Positions 1 through 7,900 of a stretch of DNA of 15,928 nt are shown piece by piece. The stretch's first letter is position 1, and each line of letters begins with the position of its first letter. This DNA is from Hamiltosporidium magnivora (lineage: Eukaryota; Microsporidia; Dubosqiidae). Below the pieces are notes generated by a model that searched no databases, had not been told where the DNA came from, and worked only from the letters and a program-made list of their open reading frames with translations. Made by a program: the position numbers and the translations under genes. The stretch lies in contig PITI01000252.1 of NCBI GenBank assembly GCA_004325065.1, positions 1 to 15,928 on the forward strand, given 5' to 3'.

Positions 1-50
1 AGTTTCACACACTCATTGCCAAGCAGAAAGTTTTTTATGTGGCTATCCTC
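1..50 (-). repeat. Left arm of a long-range inverted repeat, cut by the window edge
   Basis: Bases 1-39 are an exact reverse complement of 7862-7900. The match continues weakly to about base 50 (8 of the next 10 positions after one mismatch). The left end is cut by the window start, so the copy probably extends outside. In such AT-rich, degraded DNA a 39-base exact match must be a recent duplication. The two copies point in opposite directions about 7.8 kb apart. The repeat belongs to the GC-richer block described at 7851-8480. Confidence 0.9.
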
Positions 51-60
51 TCTCCACTAA

Positions 61-1660
61 CAATAATAAAAGTAAAAAATTATTGAAATAAAAATATTAA
101 AAGCAAATAATTGTACAAACAAGTACCAACTATCACAATTCCATACTATACAATAAAATATTTCAACCTTTTTAAATTTCAAAAGCTTCGCTTTTAAAAA
201 GTATTCCCTGGATATTTGGAAGTTTCAATTTATCTAAAAATAGTAAATATGTTAGTTTTATTTTCTTATATATTTTTGACACTATATCAAGAGATTTATG
301 TTAGAAAAATCAACATTTTACACTTTTTTTTGCAAATCTGTTTTTGATTTTAATTTTTTATATAATATCTGTCAAACAGAGTCTTTTTGACGCACAGTAA
401 TTAAAAATTGTTATATTTTTCTTCTTATTTTAGAAATTGTTTTCCACTATTTTTTCCAATAATTTTGTTTGATTTATTTACATTTTTATTACTCTTGGTT
501 ATTAATTTTACGGAATTGAAATAATATTCTAGTTTATTTAGAAACAACAATTTTTTCTCATCTTTAATTGAATATGTTTAGAGTTTATGAATTTCCAGAT
601 TTTTAATGCTTCAAAATATTCTAAAGAAATTTATGATTTCAGACCGAAATTGTAATGAGAATTTTAAAATATATTCGATATTATTATATTTAATTCATAC
701 ACTAATTAGCACAAGTCTTCAAATATTCTTTTATTTAAATATTTAAAAAAATTGCAGAAATACAACGATAATTTTTCTGTTCATGACTAATTTGCCGAAA
801 TAGCATCAAATTGATTTTCATATTATTAGATTTTTCGTTGTATTTATTTTATTTTTAAGTCTACCTTTAGTTTTCGATTTTTTTTTAATTGCTTTTTTTC
901 AGAAAAACATAAATATTCTATAATTTCACTTCCATTATAATAAAAATCTGATATATGTTTGTAATTGTGTAATTTGCTCTAATATATTCAAGCACGGTTT
1001 CTCATTTTTTATTTATAGTTTTTTTTTGAGCTTTAATATTCTACGTTATAAATTTTTTAATTTTTTTAACAATATTGATTGATATTTATAATTTTATTAA
1101 AACATAGAACATTCAATATTTACTAAATAAATCTAAATAAAACCAAATTATGTTATTACTTCTTAATTTAAAATTATTTTAAGATTTTAGATAATCAGAT
1201 GACAGAAAATGTAAAATTTTTTAAAAAAACTATTAAACATTCTTTTATATAAAAACTATGTTTTCTGTAAATTTGATATGCTCATATTTTTTGAAGTATT
1301 TAGTTTCATTTTGATTTCCTTTATTATTCATATTTAACAAATCTTTCAAAAAAAAAACTAGATCCATCATTACTCATAGAATCTTTACATTTTTCTAATA
1401 TAGAAAAATTATACAAAATTAGAAATATATAATTTCAAAGTAATCTGTAACTATCAAAACATTTTTACTTTATTTTTCGTGAAATCTTAATAGTATATTC
1501 ATAAATAAAAACATTTTCTTATCGAAAAAAATTAATTTAATTAATTAAAAACACAACAAATATATTTTTAAGAATTTTTGCGATTCTACTCAATCAAAAC
1601 TTTAATCATATTTTACAATTAAATAAAAAATATTTATGAAACATATGCTTCGTACAATAA
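61..1660. other. AT-rich spacer with no recognisable gene
   Basis: This is about 1.6 kb of A/T runs with frequent stops in every frame. I see no protein signature, tRNA or rRNA. A small perfect hairpin (AAAAGC, loop TTC, GCTTTT) sits at 181-195. Its role is unknown and it may be chance. Confidence 0.6.
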
Positions 1661-1822
1661 TTTCTACTGCAAATTCATATGCATTATAAATAAGTAAATG
1701 TTTTATATTCAATTAAATATTCCATTTTTAAATTCCACTGACATTTCTATAGCAAATAAATATGCATTATAAATAAATAAATGTTTTATATTCAGTTAAA
1801 TACTCCATTTTTAAATTCTACC
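1661..1822. repeat. Two-copy tandem repeat, 83-bp period, upstream of the kinase gene
   Basis: Copy 1 spans 1661-1739 and copy 2 spans 1744-1822. They align without gaps at roughly nine bases in ten, sharing for example ATGCATTATAAATAA, AAATGTTTTATATTCA and CCATTTTTAAATTC. The second copy ends about 160 bp before the kinase start codon, so it could lie in its upstream region, but microsporidian promoters are usually much closer to the ATG. It is most simply a local tandem duplication. Confidence 0.85.
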
Positions 1823-1977
1823 AAAATATTTTATAATAAATTTATATGAAAAAAAATTAAATAATATTTAATGCAGACAGTTCTATTTACATTAGAGTCT
1901 CTGTAATTCTTTTTAATACATTTTTTTTTAAACTTAAAATTATAAATTTGTATAAAACTTTTTTCATAAAATTGAAA

Positions 1978-1984
1978 CCTTATG
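1978..1984 (+). promoter_or_regulatory. Weak start-proximal C motif of the kinase gene
   Basis: CCTTATG overlaps the start codon. Only two Cs remain (ACC) where the other three genes have CCCC. A TATA-like stretch (TATAAATTTGTATAAAAC) lies about 25-45 bp upstream of the ATG. The microsporidian C-rich signal is known; assigning it here is an inference. Confidence 0.35.
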
Positions 1985-3037
1985 GATCAAGATATAATTG
2001 AAGAGCTTGGTGATTATAAAATAATAAAAGTTTTAGGTAGAGGAAGCTTTGGAACAGTATATGAAGCAGAAAGAAAAGATAATAGAAGTATATATGCAAT
2101 AAAAGCAGAAAATATGCATGCGCATCCGGATCAAAGCATGTTGAAAAATGAGTATACTGTTTATAATGAAATGAAAGGATTAGATGGAATAATTGATGTC
2201 TATTATTTAGGTGTGTCTAATGACATATATTATTTGGTTATGGATAAATTAGGAAATTCTTTAGAACAAATTTATGAAGAAAGAAATAGAAATTTCAGTC
2301 TCAAAACCATATGTATGATTGGTAAAAGAATGATTGATATAATTAAAGGAATACATGAAAAAGGAAGAATATATAGAGACATTAAACCAGAAAATTTTTT
2401 GTTGAGTTTGGATAAAAAAAATATATATTTAGTAGATTTAGGAATGACAAAAAGATATGTGGATTTATATTCTGGAAAACATATAAAATTAGAAATAAAT
2501 AAAAAACTTACTGGAACTGCAAGGTACGCTTCTATTAATACACACAATGGATTGGAACAGAGTAGAAGAGATGATTTAGAAAGTATTTTATATGTATTGA
2601 TATATTTTAGTGTAGGGTCTCTTCCATGGATGGGAATACATGCTTCTACTGGAAAAGAGAAATATCAATTAATAGGAAAAAAGAAAAATGAAATATCACC
2701 AGAAACCTTATGTAAAGGAATACGAGGCTCAAAATATTTTATAAAATGTTTAAAATATATAAGAAGTATAGAATTCGAAGAAAAACCAGATTATGATAGA
2801 ATAAATTTTTATTTTGATAGTTTAATGACATCGAAAAATTTAGAAAACGATGGAATTTATGATTGGTTGGTAGGATATACTGAATATGAGACACTAAATA
2901 TGTATGAAGATAAAAAGGATGTAGAAATATGTAATATTCAAGGAGGAAATAATAGAAATAAAAAAAAGAAAAAAGGATTTTGGAAAAAATTGAAATCCTT
3001 TATATCTGAATGCGGATCTTCAAATCATAGCTCTTAA
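1982..3037 (+). CDS. Casein kinase 1 family serine/threonine protein kinase
   Basis: This gene encodes a 351-residue CK1-family kinase that transfers phosphate from ATP to Ser/Thr of acidic or primed substrates; CK1 enzymes act in vesicle traffic, DNA repair and cell-cycle control. Visible motifs are the glycine loop GRGSFG (19-24), AIK with lysine 41, a helix-C glutamate near 57, the catalytic loop YRDIKPEN (131-138; Asp133), DLG (152-154) in place of DFG, and the CK1 hallmark LTGTARYASINTH (176-188) followed by GLEQSRRDDLES. SLPWMG and LCKG are also family blocks. The catalytic residues are intact, so activity is expected. HRD is YRD and DFG is DLG; DFG-to-DLG also occurs in active kinases. 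The C-terminus carries a lysine-rich, amphipathic-looking stretch (325-338) and one cysteine (344), possibly a membrane tether. An AATAAA lies 12 nt after the stop codon. Which CK1 subfamily it belongs to is unresolved. Confidence 0.95.
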   Translation: MDQDIIEELGDYKIIKVLGRGSFGTVYEAERKDNRSIYAIKAENMHAHPDQSMLKNEYTVYNEMKGLDGIIDVYYLGVSNDIYYLVMDKLGNSLEQIYEERNRNFSLKTICMIGKRMIDIIKGIHEKGRIYRDIKPENFLLSLDKKNIYLVDLGMTKRYVDLYSGKHIKLEINKKLTGTARYASINTHNGLEQSRRDDLESILYVLIYFSVGSLPWMGIHASTGKEKYQLIGKKKNEISPETLCKGIRGSKYFIKCLKYIRSIEFEEKPDYDRINFYFDSLMTSKNLENDGIYDWLVGYTEYETLNMYEDKKDVEICNIQGGNNRNKKKKKGFWKKLKSFISECGSSNHSS

Positions 3038-3048
3038 GCTAGATTTTA

Positions 3049-3054
3049 AATAAA
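3049..3054 (+). terminator. Possible polyadenylation signal of the kinase gene
   Basis: AATAAA lies 12 nt past the TAA, and a second one occurs near 3080. Signals this close to the stop are usual in microsporidia. In DNA this AT-rich the hexamer is frequent by chance, so support is positional only. Confidence 0.35.
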
Positions 3055-3249
3055 TTGAAGTGTATCAATTTAATGTTTTGAATAAATTGATGTTGTTTTT
3101 TATTTAAAATTTCTACCTTTAATGTGGCTAATATTTCTAATACAAATAGAATAAAAAATATTTCTAGGCTTTTTAAAAAAAATTAAACTGATAGTGCAAT
3201 TGTATTTAAAAATCTAATTTATATGAAACGTATATTGAATACGAAGTAG

Positions 3250-3605
3250 CTAGTTTGATACGAGCGCAGATGCAGATGTAAATCTAGAAGAAAAGCGTCA
3301 TTGTATGCCTTACAAAGAACAGATAGGCACATACAGCCTATAACGTCTTCAAATATATGTAGCTACGTTAAAAATTTGTTAAAATAATAGAGGCAAAAAA
3401 AATTATTATCTAAATTTGGATGATACGACCACTAATGTCTGATTTGACTAAAAATGTAAAATCGAGCCGAATTTTGAATAAGAAGACAAGAGGCGGCAAA
3501 ATAAAGGAAATGATCAGAATAGATCTGAGAATAACACATAAAATAACATTTAGAAATATTTTAAATCAGTATAGATTAGGACAAAATATCTATGACTCAA
3601 TATGA
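3250..3605 (+). pseudogene. Possible degraded helix-turn-helix scrap of a Tc1/mariner-like transposase
   Basis: The block has a slightly higher GC content than its surroundings. One frame from 3420 is open for 61 codons and contains KKTRGGKIKEMI, then RITHKITFRNILNQY. Its spacing recalls the linker and second helix-turn-helix of Tc1/IS630-type transposases (an RGG or RPRK box, then a line ending in T-x-x-E-I). Upstream, in another frame (about 3277-3340), NLEEKRHCMPYKEQIGTYS resembles the first helix-turn-helix. No DDE catalytic domain follows, and 3606-3792 holds nothing I recognise. The resemblance is weak, so this could be a meaningless open frame. Confidence 0.22.
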
Positions 3606-3784
3606 TTTAATACTTGACAATAGTACAGGCTTTAAAGTTTTTCAAGTTTTATAACACATTAATTTGGTTATAAATATTTTTTATGTGTCTCAAAATATTT
3701 TTAAGTTCATTTGTATTTTAATTTATCTTTGAATATTTTTTTTAGATTTTTTTTATCTGTCAAATAACAATATTTTACAATTTG

Positions 3785-3795
3785 CCCCATTTATG
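3785..3795 (+). promoter_or_regulatory. CCCC start-proximal motif of the RecA-like gene
   Basis: CCCC at 3785-3788 is followed by ATTT and then ATG at 3793. The same arrangement precedes the SDR and TPR genes in this window. It supports this ATG as the real start and implies a very short 5' leader. Confidence 0.6.
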
Positions 3796-4386
3796 ATATA
3801 TCTTCTGGGTATAACAGAATTTTACGGAAATAATGGAAATGATAAGATAGATGTAGCTTTAAGCTTAGTAGAACATCATAACACACTTCTAATATCCACA
3901 AAAATAATATCTTTCTTTAAAATTGAATCATTTAAAAAGAATATGCTAATATTTCGAATCGATGAATTAAATAAACTAAATATCATATTAAAATACAAAA
4001 TACGAGATTTTATAATTGATAACAGTATAGAATTGGTTATAATAGATTCTTTAGAACATTTAGTATATTACGAAGACCTCAACAAAGAAATTTATAAATC
4101 TATAACCGAAATTATTACAAATATAAAACAAATAAATTATTCTTTAAAAACACGATTTATACTTATAAATATAAATACAAATAAACCATTAACTGATTAT
4201 TATAATAATGTGTTTGGATTAGAATGGAATTACTCTGTAAATACCAAAATAGAATTTATTACTCGAAATAATATAAAATTTATTAAAATCAGAATTTCTC
4301 CTGTATTAGATAAATTAGAATTTGAATATCAAATACGAAAAGGTAAATTATATTTCAATGAAACAAATATTAAATTAAATATATAA
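3793..4386 (+). CDS. RecA/Rad51-paralogue-like protein with degenerate Walker A
   Basis: This 197-residue protein has the layout of a bare RecA/Rad51 core. ITEFYGNNGNDKI (7-19) matches the family's ITE-x-x-G-x-x-G-x-GKT segment, but the loop reads GNNGNDKI: the invariant glycine before Lys18 is Asp and the following Thr/Ser is Ile. A Walker B-like strand ELVIIDS (80-86, Asp85) precedes an amphipathic helix. RFILININ (121-128) sits where Rad51 has its VVITNQV strand, and GLEWNYSVNTKIEF then RISPVLDKLEFEYQI resemble the C-terminal W-x-x-x-x-x-TR and SP-x-LP blocks of Rad57/XRCC3-type paralogues. The N-terminal DNA-binding domain is absent. Such paralogues help Rad51 load on single-stranded DNA in homologous recombination. 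Poor ATP binding is predicted, so the role may be structural. The CCCC motif fixes the start. Subfamily (Rad55, Rad57, XRCC2/3, Psy3-like) cannot be told. Confidence 0.6.
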   Translation: MIYLLGITEFYGNNGNDKIDVALSLVEHHNTLLISTKIISFFKIESFKKNMLIFRIDELNKLNIILKYKIRDFIIDNSIELVIIDSLEHLVYYEDLNKEIYKSITEIITNIKQINYSLKTRFILININTNKPLTDYYNNVFGLEWNYSVNTKIEFITRNNIKFIKIRISPVLDKLEFEYQIRKGKLYFNETNIKLNI

Positions 4387-4862
4387 ATATATAATTTCTT
4401 AAAACTTTACTCTAAAAAAGCAGCAAGATAAAAATGAGTAAGTTTGTAATCCAATAATATTTAGATATCTTTTAAATAAATATATATGGTTCTCATTCAT
4501 ATGAATGATTTTGTTTCAAAATTTTTAAATTACAAATTCGAAAATAAAAAATATTATCATTCAATGTATAATGTTGTATTTTAAAACAATATATAGTAAA
4601 TCTAAAAAACTGTAAAAGAATTATTTCGAGCAACTAAAATAATATTTTATAGAAATTTTTACAGGTTGGTATAGAAGTAAATGTTAAACACGAAGAAAAA
4701 AACGTAATTTCTATCCTTCAAAAAACAAAGAAACTTGGTTTTATTTGACATCTTGCGCCTTGATATTTTAATAAAAAATTATTCTCAATATTTTAATTAA
4801 AATTTATAACTTTACTTAATATGTTTACATGTATAGAGCTGACCTTCATATATACATGTTTT
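4387..4862. other. Spacer with a 16-bp perfect palindrome
   Basis: I see no gene here. TCATTCATATGAATGA at 4493-4508 is a perfect 16-base palindrome just over 100 nt past the end of the RecA-like gene. A reverse-strand reading of 4620-4860, where a LINE reverse transcriptase should follow the neighbouring endonuclease scrap, gives nothing recognisable. Confidence 0.5.
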
Positions 4863-5048
4863 TCATTTCTTGGATATTTCTTTAACAGCTATAATGTCTT
4901 TACCTCTCAGAATAATATTTTCTTTCCAGTTGCTTTTAAAGTGATAAGCAGCTTTAATCTGTTTATGGTCTGTACTGGTTTTTCTTATGATTTTTGTTAC
5001 ACCGTAAATTTTTTTGATTAAGATTAAAACAACATCTAGGATTTTTCT
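4863..5048 (-). pseudogene. LINE endonuclease C-terminal fragment (RTE-like retrotransposon relic)
   Basis: On the minus strand about 60 codons are open between a stop at 5049-5051 and one at 4863-4865. The reading holds DVVLILIKKIYGVTK, then STDHKQIKAAYHF, then KSNWKENIILR. This matches the end of apurinic-like endonuclease domains of non-LTR retrotransposons, where a (G)SDH-R-x-(I/V)-(R/K)-A strand carries the catalytic Asp-His pair; here the pair survives as TDH. The N-terminal endonuclease part and the reverse transcriptase are missing, so the element is a truncated or deleted copy. The overlapping plus-strand open frame at 4821-5021 is a hydrophobic shadow of this segment. The leader-like block at 5070-5235 lies immediately upstream on the same strand. 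Confidence 0.55.
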
Positions 5049-5069
5049 TTAGCTATTAATATTATTCTT

Positions 5070-5235
5070 GGGACTACAACCCTTCATCGGCCTTAGCCGT
5101 TCTTAGTAATACCGCTCACCGGTCTTTTTCTAGTAGGGTTGTTTACTTTCGGGTTTTGTAACAAGATGGTTTTAAAGGATGAGTTGTTAGCCCTACGCCC
5201 AACCCAAACCTGGAGGTCTTTGTCTATACAAGAAC
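5070..5235 (-). mobile_element. GC-richer leader-like block of a LINE relic
   Basis: The GC content jumps to near half here while both flanks are AT-rich. On the minus strand the block starts near GACCTCCAGGTTTGGGTTGG and ends at GAAGGGTTGTAGTCCC. It lies directly upstream of the minus-strand endonuclease scrap. The sequence has the look of the conserved 5' non-coding leader of arthropod RTE-type LINEs or of a SINE head; that is recollection and not a database match. One minus-strand frame is open over most of it, but I do not recognise a protein. It looks less decayed than its surroundings, which suggests later arrival or functional RNA constraint within the element. Confidence 0.4.
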
Positions 5236-5399
5236 CTTTTTTTCCGTGGTATGATATATCAGTTTATGAAGTAATTACTTAACATCCTGATTCTTTTTTA
5301 TTGAAGTGTTAAATATAGATGAAATAATTATTTTCTGGTATTATTCAAAGCATAGTTTAGTTTGTAAATAAATTAACCCAAAATTTATTAAAAAAAATA

Positions 5400-5880
5400 A
5401 CTATGATTTGTTTTCCTATTTAGTTGTAACAAGGATCTAATCTGTTGAGAAAACCTTTATAATAAAGTTTATTTCCCATTGGTTTAATTATCTCATGTTT
5501 TTGTTTGTTCAACTTCATCTCTTTTCCGTTTGACTAAAATTGTTCTAATTTAACTTTTTGTTATATTTTGATCGAAGCCATAATTATGAATTTTTTTTAT
5601 CACTTTGAATTCATAAATTTCATCTTTGATTGTTCCGAATATCGCCCAATAACATGAATGTGTATTTAGAGTATATAAGTTAAGCTTTTGTTAGACTCAG
5701 ATACCTTCTAATTACATTTTTAATCAATTTTTTGGCACGCTTTCAAAATTTTTCTTTTATAAAATAAATGAGATTTTTTGTTTGTTGAGTATTATTAAGG
5801 GAATTTATGTGATTATTTCAACTAATTAAACAGTTATTCTTTTCTTCTATTATTTATGGATTAGCAAAAATTTGTACAAT
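5400..5880 (-). repeat. Diverged repeat family, copy 2 (5' part), truncated next to the hAT-like relic
   Basis: This region aligns patchily with 7130-7435. Shared stretches include ATAACAT then GAATGT-TATTT (5650 and 7222 regions), TTTAA-CA-TTTTTT (5728 and 7295 regions) and TTAAGG-ATTTATGTGA (5796 and 7357 regions). On the minus strand both copies give KKL(I/V)K-x-(V/I)I in the same relative place, so the family probably once encoded protein in that direction. Stops and frameshifts are frequent. The similarity fades near 5880, about 40 bp before the hAT-like relic begins. Identity is discussed under copy 1. Confidence 0.45.
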
Positions 5881-5921
5881 GAACCAGAAAAGGTAGTTAA
5901 GTTACATTTTTTTAACTTAAA

Positions 5922-6636
5922 ACTAGGGTCTCAAAACTAAGGCCCGCGGTTTTAGTCCAGACATTTAACTGCATCTACACCCCCACTCTCACAATTTTTT
6001 TTATTGTAAGATAGGTGTTTTTTCAGCTAAAAAAATGAAATATTTCCCTTTGAGTATACAAAAAAATTACAATTTCAGATAATTTTTAGTATGATTTCAT
6101 AATAATAAGAAAAGTTATTTGGGTCTTAACATTTTGTAAAGCAGGTAATACCAAAAAGTCAGAATAAAAAAAATTTAGAGGCATAATTTAATATTAATGA
6201 AATTGATGTAATTGTGATTAGGCACTACTTCTTGGTACAATTTGGGTAAATTTAGTTTTAAATTTATCAATAAGTGCTCCAAGTAATTTCTATTAAATTT
6301 GATTTGTAAATATATTTTATTTTGGAAAATACTTGTTCATGTAATTAGGTAGTGCCAAAGCCGAAATAATTACTAGAGCAAACTTATGAACTTGATTAAA
6401 TTGTGAAACTTTAGACTCTTATGGAATTGCAGTAATTTATTTGAATATTTTTATATAGAAATATGGTTTATATATATGTTTATTTTTTAGACGTCTATAT
6501 GGAACTTAAAATTTGATTTAAAAATATTAATAATAAAATCTTAGAAATATTTTTTTGTATGTTAGCATAAAAAGTAATGATTTATTGGCCCGCAAGACAA
6601 AAGTTTAGTGGCCCTTGTGCTAAAACAAACCTCCGG
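5922..6636. mobile_element. hAT-like DNA transposon relic, probably non-autonomous
   Basis: The left end reads CTAGGGTCTCAAAACTAAGG and runs into CCCGCGG. The right end has TTGGCCCGCAAGACAAAAG, then GTGGCCCTTGTGCTAAAAC, then CAAACCTCCGG. Ends of the type CAGGGTCTCAAA...GGCCCGCGG, mirrored by ...GGCCC...TTTGAGACCCTG, are typical of animal hAT elements. The outermost right arm has decayed, so the inverted pairing is imperfect and no 8-bp target duplication is evident. The 0.7-kb interior is AT-rich. The minus-strand reading near the left end could be the worn C-terminus of a transposase, but I could not confirm a hAT dimerisation motif. A short inverted pair GGCACTAC/GTAGTGCC lies at about 6221 and 6351. 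Confidence 0.42.
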
Positions 6637-7560
6637 AAAGTAAAAAAATGTTAATTCTATTCCTATTATGTAGTAAAATCTTTAAAGTTTATTTAACAAT
6701 TGTAAGGCGAAACTTTTTTAGACCAATTAAACATTTCAAGAGTGCCATGTTGTATTTCTGCACACTATTTTTGGCCATGTAAAATTCTTGAATGAATTAA
6801 ACCAATTTTGAAAAGTCATTTCGTTATGGAAACACTAGTACCAATGCCTTAATTTTTCCAAACAATTAAATATTTAGGTAAGTAGTCGTCTTGCCAGAAT
6901 TGTTCGATTATATAATTGATGACTAATTATAAATCTTATTTTTAATTACAACATCTATACGTTAAGAATTAAATGAATAATGATTTTGAAACAATGTCAA
7001 ATATTGTTTATTATATCACTGGCTGTGAAGCTGGTTGAAAAGAACTTAATTTATATTCAACAGAAAAATAAAAATCATTGTATTATCTCCTTAAACATCA
7101 TTAATTAGCTATAGGAATTTTCTATATTAATCAGGCTTTCGAATCTCTCATAAGCAGTCTATTCGGATAAAACTTTGGTCTTTTATATCCATATTTTTAG
7201 CCGTCCTTGAGAAATTTCATAATAACATTTCAGAATGTATTTTACTTAACAGATATTTCAATTCGGTTTTATTTGGTTCAAATCGATAATAGTTTTAACC
7301 AGTTTTTTTATACAATCAAAGTCACTGTCTATTTTTATCACTTCCGCTTAGTTTTTAAGGCATTTATGTGAGTATTTTATTTGTCAAAAAAACTGTTCTT
7401 TTGAACAATATTAGTGGTTAAGCCCGTAGAAACGAATTTTCCTATATATTTATACGGAATAAATGCCGGGAATAACCTTTAACTTCGATACCCGGGCTAT
7501 AGTTTCTTAATCTTGTCAATTAGAATTTTAAACCCTTGCAGCATTCGTTAATCTTATGAT
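6637..7560 (-). repeat. Diverged repeat family, copy 1 (longest), possibly a decayed DDE transposase gene
   Basis: This is the longest of three related segments. Its left part (about 6640-6915) aligns with 8820-9090 and its right part (7130-7435) with 5560-5880. The minus-strand reading contains ENSFL, then KKLVKTII, then QHGTLEMFNWSKK (6735-6752 encodes QHGTLE). Copy 3 has the parallel EHGTLRKILWFKK, so similarity at protein level has outlived that of the DNA. The order of fragments, with an I-x-x-ENSFL segment first and a VN-x-x-KN segment later (clearest in copy 3), faintly recalls Merlin/IS1016-type transposases (ISIR-x-x-SFF early, VNHS-x-NF late), which are known in microsporidia. No DDE triad can be assigned, so identity stays open. 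A GC-richer patch with GCCGGGA and ACCCGGGC lies at 7464-7498. Confidence 0.4.
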
Positions 7561-7850
7561 TCATTGTCTTTTCTATCACATTTCTAGCTATCTATAGACA
7601 TTTCGTATAAAATCTTAGGTTCTTTTCAATTTAGCTTATTTCTCTTCTTCTTTTATATTTACTTCAAAATTTTGAGCTTCAGCTCGGCTTTAATATTTAG
7701 TCTATTCACTATTTACCTATTTTTATTCATTCTGTTCCTTTTCTTGAAGAAATTTATCCTCGTGAATTGTTTTATTTATCTGAAAAAACCGTGTGTTTTA
7801 ACGATAGGCTTATTTGTTAATTTATTTATCGTATAGCTTAATTTTAGCGT
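7561..7850. other. AT-rich spacer, nothing recognised
   Basis: The stretch has many T-runs and no coding signature on either strand. It separates the longest repeat copy from the inverted-repeat boundary near 7851. Confidence 0.5.
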
Positions 7851-7900
7851 GAAGATAACCCCATAAAAAACTTTCTGCTTGGCAATGAGTGTGTGAAACT
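7851..7900 (+). repeat. Right arm of the long-range inverted repeat
   Basis: Bases 7862-7900 are the exact reverse complement of 1-39, and 7851-7860 match 41-50 at 8 of 10 positions. The arm forms the left border of the GC-richer block that continues to about 8480, so the copy at the window start probably continues as the same block, in opposite orientation, outside the window. Confidence 0.9.

Noticed and set aside
2272..2547. 91-codon minus-strand frame inside the kinase gene
   Set aside because: It is antisense to conserved CK1 motifs.
4821..5021. 66-codon hydrophobic plus-strand frame
   Set aside because: It lies opposite the minus-strand endonuclease fragment, which explains it as a shadow.
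7277..7290. GGTTCAAATC resembling a tRNA T-loop box
   Set aside because: The flanking bases do not pair as a T-stem and no acceptor or anticodon arm is present.
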